A stretch of DNA of 64,000 nt from Pteria penguin (taxonomy: Eukaryota > Mollusca > Bivalvia > Pterioida > Pteriidae): NCBI GenBank assembly GCA_035048485.1, contig CM068580.1:58537483-58601482 (forward strand), given 5' to 3'. A program made the position numbers and the translations under genes. The number at the start of each line of letters is the position of its first letter. Within the stretch, counting starts at the first letter, position 1. The notes beneath the pieces were generated by a model, which saw nothing but the letters and a program-made list of their open reading frames with translations, did not search any database and was not told the origin of the DNA. Below are positions 51,201-58,075 of the stretch, in pieces.

Positions 51201-52308
51201 ACGAGACATAAATGTAGGAAATCTAGTGTAGAATATTACTTGGATTTGAAAAGTTTAACATCACAAATTTCCACTTGTAAATGTTTTGGAGTTGGTATAG
51301 CTCAGTTGGAGGTGTGTTTGGCTCAGACTGAAAAGCCCTGAGTCAATGTCCTTTTGTTTCAAAGAAAGTGAAAATCAAGGTCCTGTTTCACAATAAACAT
51401 TTATTTTGCTCCTTGTGGCAGTATCATACAATTCAAAATGAATTCACATTCAATTGAATGAAGATAGACAATTATGATCAGATGTTGATGACTGAAGTCA
51501 ATGCTTTCTCCTATAATAATGTAAATAGAGGAGTTGTCTGTTCCTGTGTACAGATATCTCTGATTAATCCTCATTTACTTATGCAGGGTTTAGCGTTTCT
51601 AAATAGCTACCTCCAGTTAAGAGGGGAATGTCAGGAAGTGTTTTACAACGTGGGAAGAGCTCTCCATCAACTAGGTTAGTAATTTTGAAACTGTTAATGT
51701 TTGAATTAATTTTTATACAGATCTATCAGGTGTAAATGAAATAATTGTCAACGTAATTTATATTTTATTGAAGAAATTGGAAATGTAGAGAGAGAATTAC
51801 AATACAGTTTATGCTGATGTTAGAGTTTTTTTTCAGGTTTAACATATGCAGCAGTACATTACTATAAGAAGACACTCGAGTTACCCCCCATGGCAGAAGA
51901 GAAAAATGTTAGTGATTCTTTATAACGCTGATATGATATAAAAATCTGAATTGCATATACACATAGATAGTCATGAATTACTGAAAATAAGGATTTGGAA
52001 AAGCAATCTTTCTTTTGAAAATAACTTCAACATATCTAATAGTGGTTTTAATTCGACTTAAAGCACCACAGAGGTTAAAAAGTAAGGCTTAAGATTTCTT
52101 TAGTCATATTGATGATATCACAATATATACATCATTTGATGTTTTGGTAAATTCAGTAACTATGAATGTATTTTTCATTTATCATTGAACACTGTAGGGC
52201 CGTTTTGATTTAGCGAGAGATGCAGCTTATAATTTGAAATTGATATATGAGAGTAGTGGATCCAGAGAACTAGCAGTGGAGATAGTGCAGAAGTATCTGG
52301 TGATATGA
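21023..52308 (+). CDS. GTF3C3: GTF3C3: TFIIIC subunit TFIIIC102 (TPR protein), 25 coding exons
   Basis: Exons: 21023-21200, 25007-25225, 25514-25527, 26189-26303, 27334-27410, 28803-28917, 29836-30002, 31275-31362, 31883-31941, 34960-35072, 36184-36271, 36813-36959, 37150-37330, 38158-38189, 39132-39261, 43395-43472, 43933-43985, 45603-45707, 46541-46627, 47452-47556, 50302-50377, 50759-50883, 51587-51674, 51837-51907, 52198-52308. All phases join: 2622 bases, 873 residues, close to human TFIIIC102. An acidic N-terminus with ITFEEF leads to TPRs from about residue 143 (GLMGEANIRFAKGEHQEAI). A second TPR array follows (AAVWLRYADCLHKVGD, IELAPSHVGARMSL), and the C-terminus has CIGLTFIQLAGQK and FYNVGRALHQLG. 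This subunit is a scaffold of the tau-A module that binds the A-box and recruits TFIIIB for tRNA-gene transcription in the nucleus. An AG acceptor 3 bases before the ATG implies an upstream non-coding exon, not found. Confidence 0.93.
21816..24373 (+). mobile_element. 2.56-kb bivalve-type repeat with inverted ends, in GTF3C3 intron 1
   Basis: It begins AGCTCACCTGAGCCAAAGG (itself a small hairpin with CTCAAGTGAGCT) and ends ACTCAGGTGAGCG...GGGCCTCTTGTTA, so the ends are inverted (GCTCACCTGAG). A (CCGTCGT)n stretch follows the left end. The interior is a chain of about five diverged units of 370-515 bases, each starting with a TTTTCACATTTTC-like block followed by an ACTTCTTCTCCAGAACCAC-like block (21892, 22372, 22864, 23235, 23749). 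No open frame of note. Such elements are abundant in oyster and mussel introns (general knowledge); a short fragment also occurs at 45795-45816. Confidence 0.8.
22846..23230. repeat. G homopolymers
   Basis: Two long G runs (about 22846-22862 and 23203-23228) at corresponding points of two repeat units, just after AAGACTTCCAA. Confidence 0.8.
24374..25006. other. Rest of GTF3C3 intron 1
   Basis: AT-rich. It contains TTTTAAGGATGGCCCGATATTAG at 24945-24967, a lone end of the MITE family seen at 17.4-17.7 kb. Nothing else recognised. Confidence 0.5.
25514..25527 (+). CDS. GTF3C3: 14-base micro-exon (exon 3) of GTF3C3
   Basis: TTTTCCAG acceptor, 14 coding bases, GTAAGT donor. It receives one base from exon 2 and yields R-K-A-K-R, ending in phase 0 to meet exon 4 (RVFDLPKHL). 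The basic pentapeptide fits the short lysine/arginine-rich linker between the acidic N-terminus and the first TPR. Without it the reading frame would shift (phase 1 into phase 0), so it should be constitutive. Confidence 0.85.
25808..26188 (+). repeat. 34-bp minisatellite ending in the exon 4 acceptor
   Basis: About eleven units of the type TTATATGACCCTATATGACTG plus TATTCACAGAGAG. The last four are exactly 34 bases apart (CACAG at 26082, 26116, 26150, 26184), and earlier ones are more diverged. The final unit supplies the real acceptor TGTATTCACAG of exon 4 at 26188. Confidence 0.95.
26679..26829. mobile_element. Fold-back MITE in GTF3C3 intron 4
   Basis: 151 bases made of two arms of about 57 bases in inverted order (ACTCTTTTATAGACTGCTAT at left, ATAGCAGCCTATAAAAGAGT at right), each with GTTACACC..CGGGGTCTC. 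The loop is short (about 35 bases). No clear duplication at the flanks. Confidence 0.8.
26869..27150 (+). repeat. tRNA-headed SINE followed by a TA microsatellite
   Basis: Head CCGGTGTGGCCTAGTGGTAT, B-box-like GGGTTGGAGTCCC, standard body and core, tail CAATCAATCAATATATC. The tail runs straight into (TA)n at 27151-27211, which probably grew from it. Confidence 0.85.
27151..27211. repeat. TA microsatellite
   Basis: About thirty uninterrupted TA units. Confidence 0.97.
27411..28802. other. GTF3C3 intron 5, nothing recognised
   Basis: About 1.4 kb, AT-rich. The short sequence CAGTGGTGGATTTAGAGGGG at 27620 resembles the end of GGCGGATCC-type elements. No coding evidence. Confidence 0.4.
28962..29242 (+). 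repeat. Young tRNA-headed SINE with 14-bp target-site duplication
   Basis: Head AGCCGGTGTGGCCTAGAGGA, anticodon-region CTCGTGATCGAGAGG, B-box GGGTTCGACTC: the second head subtype (TAGAGGATAAGGTGC rather than TAGTGGTATTGCGC). The perfect duplication ATCCAATCTTGTTT lies at 28948-28961 and 29243-29256. Lies in GTF3C3 intron 6. Confidence 0.92.
29425..29592 (-). repeat. Dispersed repeat family E, minus copy
   Basis: Reverse complement of sequence also found at 44111-44265 and 45850-46013: shared GGAAGGGTCCTTATAA and TGTTTGGGAAAAATTTAG blocks. All three copies are in GTF3C3 introns. Confidence 0.7.
30316..30591 (-). repeat. tRNA-headed SINE, minus orientation, diverged
   Basis: Tail side GATTGATTCATGATTGTTTTACG, core CGGCATCTGCC, body GCAACAGACCCACCCGAAG, B-box complement GAACCTGGGA. 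Several substitutions against the young copies. Confidence 0.75.
31080..31175. repeat. TCTG-rich simple sequence
   Basis: CTGTCTGTCTGTTTG and GTCTGTCTGTCTATT runs within GTF3C3 intron 7, of the kind found inside the hairpin-ended bivalve repeats. Confidence 0.6.
31565..31832 (+). repeat. Degenerate SINE
   Basis: A tRNA-like head (TGTTAGTGGTTGCTTGACTG, then GGTTTGAATCCCAC), body remnants (TGTCTTGTCCTCCAGAAGA) and a core end (TGAAATAATCTTGGCGTGACA). Much older than the other copies. Confidence 0.5.
31964..32211 (+). repeat. Hairpin-ended bivalve-type repeat
   Basis: It starts with a hairpin (TGTACCCCCCAAACG, then TTTTTTGGGGGGAATATT), followed by CTGTCTGTCTGTCC, TTTTAACCTTGGCCATAACTT and TTTGACCTTGTGACC, ending GCCGCAGGGAGTATTTGTCC. 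Same plan as the copy at 38.3 kb. Confidence 0.65.
32212..34959. other. Large part of GTF3C3 intron 9, nothing recognised
   Basis: About 2.7 kb of AT-rich DNA. I see no exon with matching splice phases and no known repeat. A tRNA-like B-box (GAATTTGAACCAAGG near 33725) is too isolated to call. Confidence 0.4.
35186..35632. mobile_element. MITE family C, interrupted by a second MITE
   Basis: Inverted ends TTATTCACAAAGAAACTTAAG...CTAAGAA (35186-35220) and TTCTTAGAC...CTTAAGTTTCTTTGTGAATAA (to 35632). The interior is split by the family B MITE at 35291-35511, so this one inserted first. In GTF3C3 intron 10. Confidence 0.8.
35291..35511 (+). mobile_element. MITE family B, copy 1 (nested)
   Basis: 221 bases with inverted ends of about 35 bases: GGGTCCGGTGCCATAAACTG at left and TTATGGCGCCGGACCC at right. 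A second copy lies inverted at 53785-54003. Confidence 0.85.
35712..35987 (+). repeat. Young tRNA-headed SINE with 15-bp target-site duplication
   Basis: Head GCTGGCGTGGCCTAGTGGTA, B-box GGGGTTCGATTCCCGC, complete body and core, tail (CAAT)n. The perfect duplication CTCAGTCAGTTGCAA lies at 35697-35711 and 35988-36002. One of the best-preserved copies. Confidence 0.93.
36584..36731. mobile_element. 148-bp fold-back MITE in GTF3C3 intron 11
   Basis: Two arms of about 65 bases almost fill the element: TCTTTTTGTTAAACAGAGTT at left, AACTCTCTACAACAAAAAGA at right, both with ACAATTATGA/TCATAATTGT inside. A loop of about 10 bases makes it a near-complete hairpin. Confidence 0.85.
37331..38157. other. 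GTF3C3 intron 13, nothing recognised
   Basis: AT-rich with a short G-rich stretch (GGTGGGGGGGGAGGAGGGGG near 37790) and short duplicated phrases (GAAGAATTGGTCTATGA; ATCATATAATCAGAAAATGT). No coding signal. Confidence 0.45.
38298..38570 (+). repeat. Hairpin-ended bivalve-type repeat
   Basis: It starts TTATGCCCCTGGATCGATTG then ATCGGGGGCATACTGTTTTTG (a hairpin), has TTTAACCTTGGCTATAACTT and GAGATAGAGACTTCATATTT, and closes GGGGCATTAGTGTTTCACAA then ACACAGCTTG. GTF3C3 intron 14. Confidence 0.8.
38571..38668. repeat. Perfect 26-bp-arm inverted repeat
   Basis: Arms 38571-38596 and 38643-38668 are exact reverse complements (first starts TTATCAAGTGAAATAAATGA), with a 46-base loop. It abuts the end of the preceding repeat. 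Confidence 0.9.
38813..38994 (+). repeat. Degenerate, shortened SINE
   Basis: Head AGTTGGCTTATTACTGAGGGG, body TGTCCTTGTCTGTCAGATGAG, core GAATCAGGCAGATGCTGTCA, tail AATAATAAAAAAAA. Parts of the head and body are deleted. Confidence 0.65.
39817..41015. repeat. Cluster of dispersed palindromes (TATACACGAC/GTCGTGTATA)
   Basis: About eleven copies of a short motif around ACGATCGTCGTGTATATAG within 1.06 kb, some full palindromes such as GGCTATATACACGAC joined to GTCGTATATATAGCC (39956-39986) and the matching one at 40986-41015. They are preceded by four copies of GTGCCGAAACGTC-like words (39817-39900). Lies in GTF3C3 intron 15. Class unknown. Confidence 0.85.
40287..40471 (+). mobile_element. 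MITE-like insertion inside the palindrome cluster
   Basis: 185 bases with ends GGCGGATCCAG and, reverse-complemented, CGCGGATACAG. CATG occurs on both sides (40283-40286, 40472-40475) as a possible 4-bp duplication. The interior has G- and C-homopolymers, as in the element at 4.7 kb. Confidence 0.6.
42556..43085 (-). pseudogene. Broken hAT (ZBED-type) transposase remnant
   Basis: Upstream piece (minus, about 43085-42840): a BED zinc finger with VWDHFKF, then VCKHC and a histidine pair in MSAHLKRKH. Downstream piece (42801-42556) reads like the region after the finger in ZBED1-type transposases (ITRSIGVFLAKDMRPYSVVE, then IPSRRHFAEKLY). A 65-base palindrome separates them and ends the first frame. 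The whole catalytic part is missing, so no active transposase is encoded. Confidence 0.75.
42769..42833. repeat. Near-perfect 65-bp palindrome inside the hAT relic
   Basis: CTGACCGGTAGCTGAAACAG...TTCATCA is followed at once by TTGATGAA...CTGTTTCAGCTATCGGTCAG. Arms of 32 bases with one mismatch and one central base. The left arm duplicates, inverted, transposase coding sequence. Confidence 0.93.
44111..44265 (+). repeat. Dispersed repeat family E, plus copy
   Basis: Shares CATTTGCATAATGTTTGGG, GGGAAAAATTTAGAC and GAAGGGTCCTTATAA with the copies at 29.4 and 45.9 kb. Confidence 0.75.
44573..44745 (+). repeat. Dispersed repeat family F, copy 1
   Basis: AAAGGGAAGGATGCCTATAG, then ATAGGAGTTATG and GGAAAGCTTTGTTGCTGTTA match the stretch at 53124-53290, where the phrases recur in the same order. 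Confidence 0.6.
44839..45107 (+). repeat. Young tRNA-headed SINE with target-site duplication
   Basis: Head AAGCCGGCGTGGCCTAGTGG, B-box GGGATCGAATCCCGC, complete body and core, tail (CAAT)n. The 10-base duplication CAAAGGACTT lies at 44829-44838 and 45108-45117. GTF3C3 intron 17. Confidence 0.9.
45150..45300 (+). repeat. Degenerate SINE fragment
   Basis: GGCCAAGTGGTTGTGGGTTC then AAGCC, followed by GTGTCTTTATAATGAGAGGGT and CATAAAGATCACTG: remnants of the head, the TGTCTTTCGGATGAGAC block and the AAAGATCCCTCACTG block in order. Confidence 0.5.
45795..45816 (+). repeat. Fragment of the 2.5-kb repeat's left end
   Basis: CTCACCTGAGCCAAAGGCTC matches the left end of the element at 21816, then the similarity stops. 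Confidence 0.7.
45850..46013 (+). repeat. Dispersed repeat family E, third copy
   Basis: TTTTTCAAAGATGCCTGTACC, CATTTGCATAATACTAAAAG, TGTTTGGGAAAAATTTAGAC and GGAAGGGTCCTTATAA match the two other copies, with a 10-base insertion. Confidence 0.75.
46471..46542 (+). repeat. GTF3C3: 36-bp tandem duplication of the exon 19 splice acceptor
   Basis: TTTCCCAGAGTATCTTTCTT...TTTTTTCAGCA occurs twice, at 46471 and 46507. The second copy ends at the CAG (46538-46540) before exon 19. The first offers an equal acceptor whose AG is 36 bases earlier. Confidence 0.95.
46892..47130 (+). repeat. tRNA-headed SINE, second head subtype
   Basis: Head AAGCCGGTGTGGCCTAGTAG then ATGAGGTGCTTGG; B-box GGGGCTCGATTCCCGCC; shared body with the ACATAAAAGATCCCTCACTG segment missing. 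Flanks AGAAATGT on both sides suggest a duplication. GTF3C3 intron 19. Confidence 0.85.
47672..47928 (+). repeat. tRNA-headed SINE, second head subtype, diverged
   Basis: GAAGCCGATGTGGGATAAGG, TTGACCGAGATGTCCTGGG, then the standard body (GATGAGACAGTAAAAACTG, AAAAGATCCCTCACTGCTTC) and core. The B-box is partly lost, so it is unlikely to be transcribed by Pol III. GTF3C3 intron 20. Confidence 0.8.
48294..48490. mobile_element. MITE-like inverted repeat
   Basis: Left CTGTATAATAAAACAGTAAA then TAACCCCCAACGAGGTGGATATGGG; right CCCCATACGGACCTCGCTGG then GAGTTATTTACTGTATAAT. Arms of about 45 bases around a G/C-richer centre. Confidence 0.75.
49482..50037. mobile_element. MITE family A, copy 2 (inverted)
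   Basis: Left AAATTCCTAGATTCTCATCC then CTGCCCGCC; right side AGTGTCCAATTCCATTCTAT then C-runs and GAAAAGTTGAATAAGAATTTAG. Both match copy 1 (20594-20968) read in reverse. The interior is about 180 bases longer here. Confidence 0.7.
50915..50992. repeat. A-rich low-complexity tract
   Basis: GAAAAAGAAAAAAAG-type sequence with short C runs, in GTF3C3 intron 22. Confidence 0.85.
51290..51400 (+). repeat. Degenerate SINE head
   Basis: GTTGGTATAGCTCAGTTGGA (A-box-like) then GCTCAGACTGAAAAGCCCTG and GAAAATCAAGGTCC. Very old; tRNA resemblance limited to the A-box. Confidence 0.35.
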
Positions 52309-52429
52309 GTAAGTATGAAATATTTATGTGTTCTGTTTACTATTGTGATATAATTACCTTCAGTGTCTTGGATTATTTTTATGTCCCCGCTAGGTATGGT
52401 AGGAGTATGAAGTGTTTATTTTGTCCATT

Positions 52430-53040
52430 CTTCTGTCCTTCTACCACACACTGGTTTCAGGATATATGCTTACTTATCAAGAGAGTAAGAACCCTACTGA
52501 TTTTGGAATCAAAAGGTCAAAGATCAGGGTCACAGCTGATGAAAATAGACTGTAATTATTGATTTCCAGATGATAACCCAAGTATTTATCAACATATTCA
52601 AACCAAATTTGGATATATACCTAATTATAAAGAAGGGACGAACTCTATTGATTTTGGAGTCATTAGGTCAAGGTCATAGCTGATGAAGATATACAGTAAT
52701 TATTGGTTTCAGAATGATTACTCAAGGCCTTTCATCATATTCAAACCAAATTTGGATATTTGCTTACATGTCAAGAGAGGAAGAACCATATTGATTTTGG
52801 GGTCAAAAGGTCAAAGGTCAAAGCCACAACTGATGAAAATATCCTGTAATTATTGGTTTCTGGATGATTACTTAAGTACCCTTCCTCATATTCAAACCAA
52901 ATTTGGATATATGCTTACTTATCAAGGGAGGATGAACCCTATTGATTTTGGATTCAAAAGGTCAAAGGTCAAGGTCACGGCTGATGAAAATGGACTGTAA
53001 TTATTGGTTTCCAGATGATTCTCACATATTATCATATATT
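52430..53040 (+). repeat. Tandem repeat, four units of about 148 bp
   Basis: TATTCAAACCAAATTTGGAT recurs near 52594, 52738 and 52889, with ATTGATTTTGG..TCAAAAGGTCAAAG and TGATGAAAAT..CTGTAATTATTG in each unit. It begins about 120 bases after the GTF3C3 stop codon, so it may be in the 3' untranslated region or just after it. Confidence 0.85.
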
Positions 53041-53099
53041 ATTAGATGCTCTTCAGCATTTGATCATATTTCACATACTTTACAGGTCATGTTCTTTTA

Positions 53100-53105
53100 A
53101 ATAAA
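53100..53105 (+). promoter_or_regulatory. Candidate poly(A) signal for GTF3C3
   Basis: AATAAA about 790 bases after the stop codon. It is the first canonical hexamer I noticed downstream; actual use is unknown. Confidence 0.3.
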
Positions 53106-53123
53106 GGTAATTTAAAATCTTAT

Positions 53124-53300
53124 TAAAAAGGGAAGGATGGCTATAGATTTGAGGGTCAGTATTTCAAAAGGCATTACTACATTACTGGTTATAATTATAG
53201 GAGTTATGGCCCATGAAACTTATTATTTAGGAAAGTTTGTCGCTACTATGAATTAAGCCCATGTGAGGGCATATATTTTACAAAACATGTTCTAGGTATT
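53124..53300 (+). repeat. Dispersed repeat family F, copy 2
   Basis: AAAGGGAAGGATGGCTATAG, TATAGGAGTTATGGCCCATG and GGAAAGTTTGTCGCTACTAT parallel 44573-44700 in order. Confidence 0.6.
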
Positions 53301-53364
53301 AAAATGTACTGTATGTTCAGAGTTTGAGGTTGTGAAATAAGAAGAATGCTAGAGTGTTTACTTT

Positions 53365-53550
53365 TATTGACTGGATTGCAAAGCAGTTTCGGTCTATGAA
53401 TTGGCGAAATTCGTCTGTTCGTCCGTGTGTCCGTTCATCAGTCTGTCTGTCCGTCAGTCCGCACAGCGTCAACATTTTGCATTTAGCATTTGCGTTTAGC
53501 TTGGTTTCTTTCATCTTTTCAGTGAACACACACTGATTTTTGCCTTTAGG
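53365..53550 (+). repeat. Dispersed repeat family G, copy 1
   Basis: GGATTGCAAAGCAGTTTCGG, TATGAATTGGCGAAAT, a CCGT/CTGT-rich stretch, then GCGTCAACATTTTGC and GTTTAGCTTGGTTTC. Two more copies at 57.7 and 58.0 kb. Confidence 0.75.
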
Positions 53551-53784
53551 GTGACCACTTGCATACTTGTATTGTTAATGTTAATGCATAGCAATTCTGG
53601 TCTTCATCAACTTTGCTCTGGCAGTGTAGTAAGCAATATCAAATATTTTGACCTTCACAGTTAGGGCCTTGGTGCTTCACTGAAGGGATGTGTTGTTGGA
53701 ATGTCCATATCGTGCTGTAAATTAATACTCATACTGGTATACATTTTCTTATAATCATTTATTTATATTGAAACTTTGCAATCA

Positions 53785-54003
53785 GGGTTGGTTGCCATAA
53801 ACTGAGAAAATGCTTTAGTTAATTATTTCATTTTAATTTATTCCATTATCAAACCTTCAAATAAATTGTCATGCAGAATGGTTGAATTCTGTTTTTGGAT
53901 AGAATAAAACTCAATAAAATCCAAATCCCAGTTATTAATTCATTGTTGAAGAGAAGAATTTGAAATTATGACAAGCATTTTCTCAGTTTATGGCACCGGA
54001 CCC
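53785..54003 (-). mobile_element. MITE family B, copy 2 (inverted)
   Basis: 219 bases. Read on the minus strand it starts GGGTCCGGTGCCATAAACTG and follows copy 1 (35291-35511) closely, including CAACAATGAATTAATA and TGGGATTTGG. ATCA/TGAT borders on both sides extend the inverted ends. Confidence 0.85.
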
Positions 54004-54005
54004 TG

Positions 54006-54215
54006 ATATAGCTGGTGCAGTGCAGTCAGTGGGGAACCAAGAGGTCATGAGTTCAAGTCTAGCTTATGACTCTCTGCTATCCTGTCGTTTGAATTAGACT
54101 GGGAAACTAAGATTCTGTGTCACTCTACTTAAGATGTTGACAATTTCTGTGCAATATATCATTTGGATGGTGTCACTAGATAAATGATGCAATCTTGACA
54201 TGACCTACTAAAACA
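54006..54215 (+). repeat. Degenerate SINE
   Basis: GCTGGTGCAGTGCAGTCAGTGG, GAGTTCAAGTCTAGC (B-box), then TATCCTGTCGTTTGAATTAGAC and ATCTTGACATGAC: the standard order, much diverged. It abuts the family B MITE. Confidence 0.5.
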
Positions 54216-54558
54216 GCATGCAAACAAAGTATTCTTAGATAACATGAACAATTGGTTCTTTATTGTATCCTCTAAGAGAATTCAGGAGGGGGGCTTAGTA
54301 TGTTGGAATGAATGGTTTCATTTTACGCGCGCCTATTATTCGATGCTTTATGCCCTTTTTGTGTGTACATTTTGTCTACACGTCACTAAATAGGTACATG
54401 TACATCTATCTGGAATATCTAATTCTGCATTCATGAACAAAGAATCCTTGTATAAGGCAGAGATGTTTGTATTTCAAAGGTGTTTTCTCGTGAAGATACT
54501 GTTAATGGAAAGTTAAAGCCTCTTTAACTGACTGGAGATAGATTTTAATGGTACATTT

Positions 54559-55440
54559 TTGAGTCGGCTTCGGTGAAGCCGCACTCATTGCAATCACTTT
54601 CTTTTCAGGGGTTATAACTTTCACTTCCGATATAGAGCTTACTACGCCGCTGAAAAATAAAGTGCCGAAAAATTACTGATGTTGTCTTAAAATTTTTTGA
54701 TCAGCACAATGTACCTTTAGCTCAGTAAATTTAAGCTAAACATAAACTAGTTTCAATAACTCGAAAAAGGAGTTGCAATAATGTTTTCAAATTTGGCGTA
54801 ATAATATGTAGTTGTGACTACTTTACGATGTGTTTACCACCGACACCGTCGGATGTACTCGATTGTGTAATTCTCCGGACAAAGCATTTGTCTTGATCTT
54901 GTATCGCTTGTTTTATCGAGATATTTCAATTAAAGTTTTCCCCAACATGCTCTGGAACTTAAGTTCTTTTTCACATATATGACAAATTTAAAGATCGATC
55001 TTCCCGCATTTCCTCTGATAATGAAAATGCAATATAAATATATAGGTAAATGTTGTATGTTTCTAAATATAAATGATGTTAAAACATTATGAGAATCGTG
55101 AATAAGATGGTTATTTAATGTCCCACTTGAAGGAATGTCGTTCCTTGGCTCAGCTTCGACTCGTGACAACAATACAGTAAAACTTGTTGCCATGAAGTTG
55201 TCGATTGCACGTTCATTTCGGATACAAGCAATTGCAAACTCTTTGCCGTAAGATAGTATGAAGAGAGCAAATTTTATTAGCATTTTGTACATAGGTATAA
55301 TGACGATGTAGTTGCAACAAAGACCTAATTTTTGCCCCCCCCCCTCTGAAATCCTGATTCCGCCACTAAAATGGTAAAGTGATTACATACTTAAAATCAG
55401 CAAAGCCGACTCGCAGGACTTTGGAGTCCTTTGATTTTAA
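54559..55440. mobile_element. 0.9-kb element with GAGTCGGCTT inverted ends
   Basis: Left TGAGTCGGCTTCGGTGAAGC then CGCACTC (a hairpin); right AGCAAAGCCGACTCGCAGGA then CTTTGGAGTCCTTTGATTTTA. The ends are inverted (GAGTCGGCTT). No conserved open frame; the longest one on the minus strand has no recognisable motif. Confidence 0.65.
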
Positions 55441-57650
55441 TACAAATAGGCCTGTATTACATTAACATTTCTTTATGATATCGTTACTCCCATTAAATGA
55501 TTACTCTGTACATTCATGCGTCCATCCCACGCGCACCTTATGATCACTTTATAAGACGCATTTAGCAACAGAGGTTCATCAAATGTGGTGTCATTGTTCT
55601 TACTCATTTAAGGAAGAATTTCCAATTTTCAACATCTTAGCCACACGATAGGATGATTTGCTTTGCAGGGTCGTCACAATAATCGCATAGTGCAATTTTA
55701 TGAATCGAACAGCTTTAACAGAGACTCTGAAAATGAAGATCTATGTGCTTACTATGGTGATTTCACCATTAGTGAAAATACTCTCCTTTTCTTTAACACA
55801 ATTACATTCCGCTGTGATGCGTATTGACAGACGCTTGGTCGTAATATTCTACTACTTTCTTCAGAACTTTTTTTTCCGTAAAGAAAGTAATGATGACTGT
55901 ATTCAGTCGCAGCGTAGGTGTCTGGACGATTAAGTCTTGGAGTTGAAGAATATAGAACGAAGAGGATTTTCTTTGCAGTGCAACTCTAACGCGCGATTTT
56001 GGGTCTTATGCTTTTTACCGGTACACCTGTGTTTAATTGGACTTACTTATGAAATCAATCCTTTTGTCAATTTCTCCATCTGCCGGTAATGGTTTTTCTG
56101 GCTCATTATTTCTACAAGCTCCTTTGGTTTAAGTTCATAGTTGGTTTTTCTCATAAGGAGGCGGATTGTCGTGACAAGGAGGCGGGTTTTCATGATAGGC
56201 AATCAAAGCTTACAGTTTGTATGCATCCAAGGTCAAATACATCTTCAGCTTAGAAGATTTTTTCTAGTCTGACCTATAATTTCTACATAGATTAAGTGTA
56301 TATATTTACTTGATAGATGGATTTATTTTAAATAATTGGTATATCATGACATGCCCTCACGCAATGAAGGTCAAGGCCTCTGTCAACTTAGGAGAAAATG
56401 TCTTTTCCAGCTGATATTTTCTGCACATTTCATTGCAGTGTGTTCGTCCTCAGGAGAAATTTCCTCCTAGGGACGGGATGTACCGTAACTTTTGTCCAGG
56501 GTCAGACATCCAAGGTCAAAGTCAATGTCAACAAAGGATGGTATCTTTGTCTGACCTATAATCTCTTCATGCTTCAATAGAATATGTTCATTCTTGGTAG
56601 AAATGTGCTTTATCAGAAGAAAGTATCATAACTTAAACCCAAAGTTAAATCAAGATCACTGTCAAGTTATATGAATTTTTGTTCTCAAGACAATAATTTC
56701 CTCAATCTTCACTGGAACATGGTTCATAGCTAGGGGAATGTTCTTAATCGGAAGGCAATTTGAATTGGCTTTCAGACCCTTTATGCAAGGCCATTCATTT
56801 CAAATAAAAGTCTTTGTCAATTTAGATGAAAGGTTTCTTGTCCAGCCGTATATTTTTTCCATATGGAAGAAATGGTCTTAGTTGAAGTCCGGTATCATGA
56901 GATCGATAACGTTGATGCAAATTCATTAATGTTTAGGTCAAGGTCACTGTCAACTTACTCTTTTTTGTCGTCTTAAAGAAAAGAGGGTTTCCATCTTCCA
57001 CACAATTTTTCAACTGAAACAAGTCATTAAAATTTCGTACACAGCCGCGGAATTGATGCCACTACATTAACTGCAAAACATTTTACTTCATATTTCACAG
57101 CGTGAATTTTAACTTCTATTAAAGCCATACTGAAATCACTTTAAAATGATTGGATATGATAGTGCATGAATTCCATTAATTTCATATTAATGGAGTTTAT
57201 CCAAGTAACGCCTTTGATTTATGATTTGCTTTTTGTCCCATAGCAACAATCACCCCCTAAGCTATAGGTTTCGTCACTGACAAGGACTTGTATAAAGTTG
57301 TGTGGATGTAGGACCCTCTGACGTTTACCAAGCCATAGGAATATCATAATGTAATTGGGGCTTAGAAAAACTGTTAAATTGGTAGATTTGTAATAATATT
57401 GAAAGTGAAATTATGTATTATTGTAATAATACTCATGTATCAATATTAATTTCCTTCAAATAGGTGTGTCAACTCGGAAAAGGGCTGATCGATATTTCTC
57501 TTCATTGTGTAGTTAGATTCTTATGTCCTAGAGCATTTCTGTATATAAAGTGGCAAAATCTGTTTGTCCGTCCATCTATGTATGGTCAATTTGCATTTAG
57601 ATTAGATTCTCGTGGCAATACAGAAAATTTGACCTTCGGTCATTTACTCA
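55441..57650. other. Intergenic, diverged repeats, no gene seen
   Basis: 56090-57010 has recurring phrases (TCTGACCTATAAT, GTCAAGGTCACTGTCAACTTA, CATCCAAGGTCAAA) in the style of hairpin-ended bivalve repeats. The rest is unassigned. I see no supported exon. Confidence 0.45.
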
Positions 57651-57664
57651 CCGCTTTGGTCGTG

Positions 57665-57785
57665 ATCGTCATTTTTGACCGGATTGCAAAGCAGTTTCGG
57701 TCTATGAATTGGCGAAATCCGTCTGTTCGTCCGTGTGTCCGCACGGCGTCAACATTTTGCGTTTAGCTTGGTTTCTTTCATATCC
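57665..57785 (+). repeat. Dispersed repeat family G, copy 2
   Basis: GACCGGATTGCAAAGCAGTT, TATGAATTGGCGAAATCCGT, GCGTCAACATTTTGCGTTTA and GCTTGGTTTCTTTCATATCC: nearly identical to copy 1 but with a shorter CCGT block. Confidence 0.75.
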
Positions 57786-57899
57786 TAAAGGGTACTTATG
57801 TCAAAGTTGGTAGGTTTGTAGATACTTGAATGTTCTATCCAACCAATACAAAAATTTAGTGACCTAGACCTTGACTTTACGCTTCAGTGAGCACACACT

Positions 57900-58075
57900 G
57901 TTTTTGCCTTTAGGGTGACCACTTGCATACATGTATTGTTAATGTTAATGCAAAGCAATTCCGGTCTATAAATTGGCAAAATCCTTCCGTCCGTCTGTCT
58001 GTCTGTATGTCTGTCCGTCCGTCCGGCGTCAACATTTTGCGTTTAGCATTTGCAATCCGGTCATATCGTCCTTGA
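57900..58075 (+). repeat. Dispersed repeat family G, copy 3
   Basis: TTTTTGCCTTTAGGGTGACC and ACTTGCATAC match the sequence after copy 1 (53536-53565); then AATTCCGGTCTATAAATTGG, (CCGT/CTGT)n and GCGTCAACATTTTGCGTTTA. Copies 1 to 3 therefore look like pieces of one larger unit. Confidence 0.7.

Noticed and set aside
54930..55292. Minus-strand 120-codon frame
   Set aside because: It lies inside the GAGTCGGCTT-ended repeat, with no motif and ordinary AT-rich composition.
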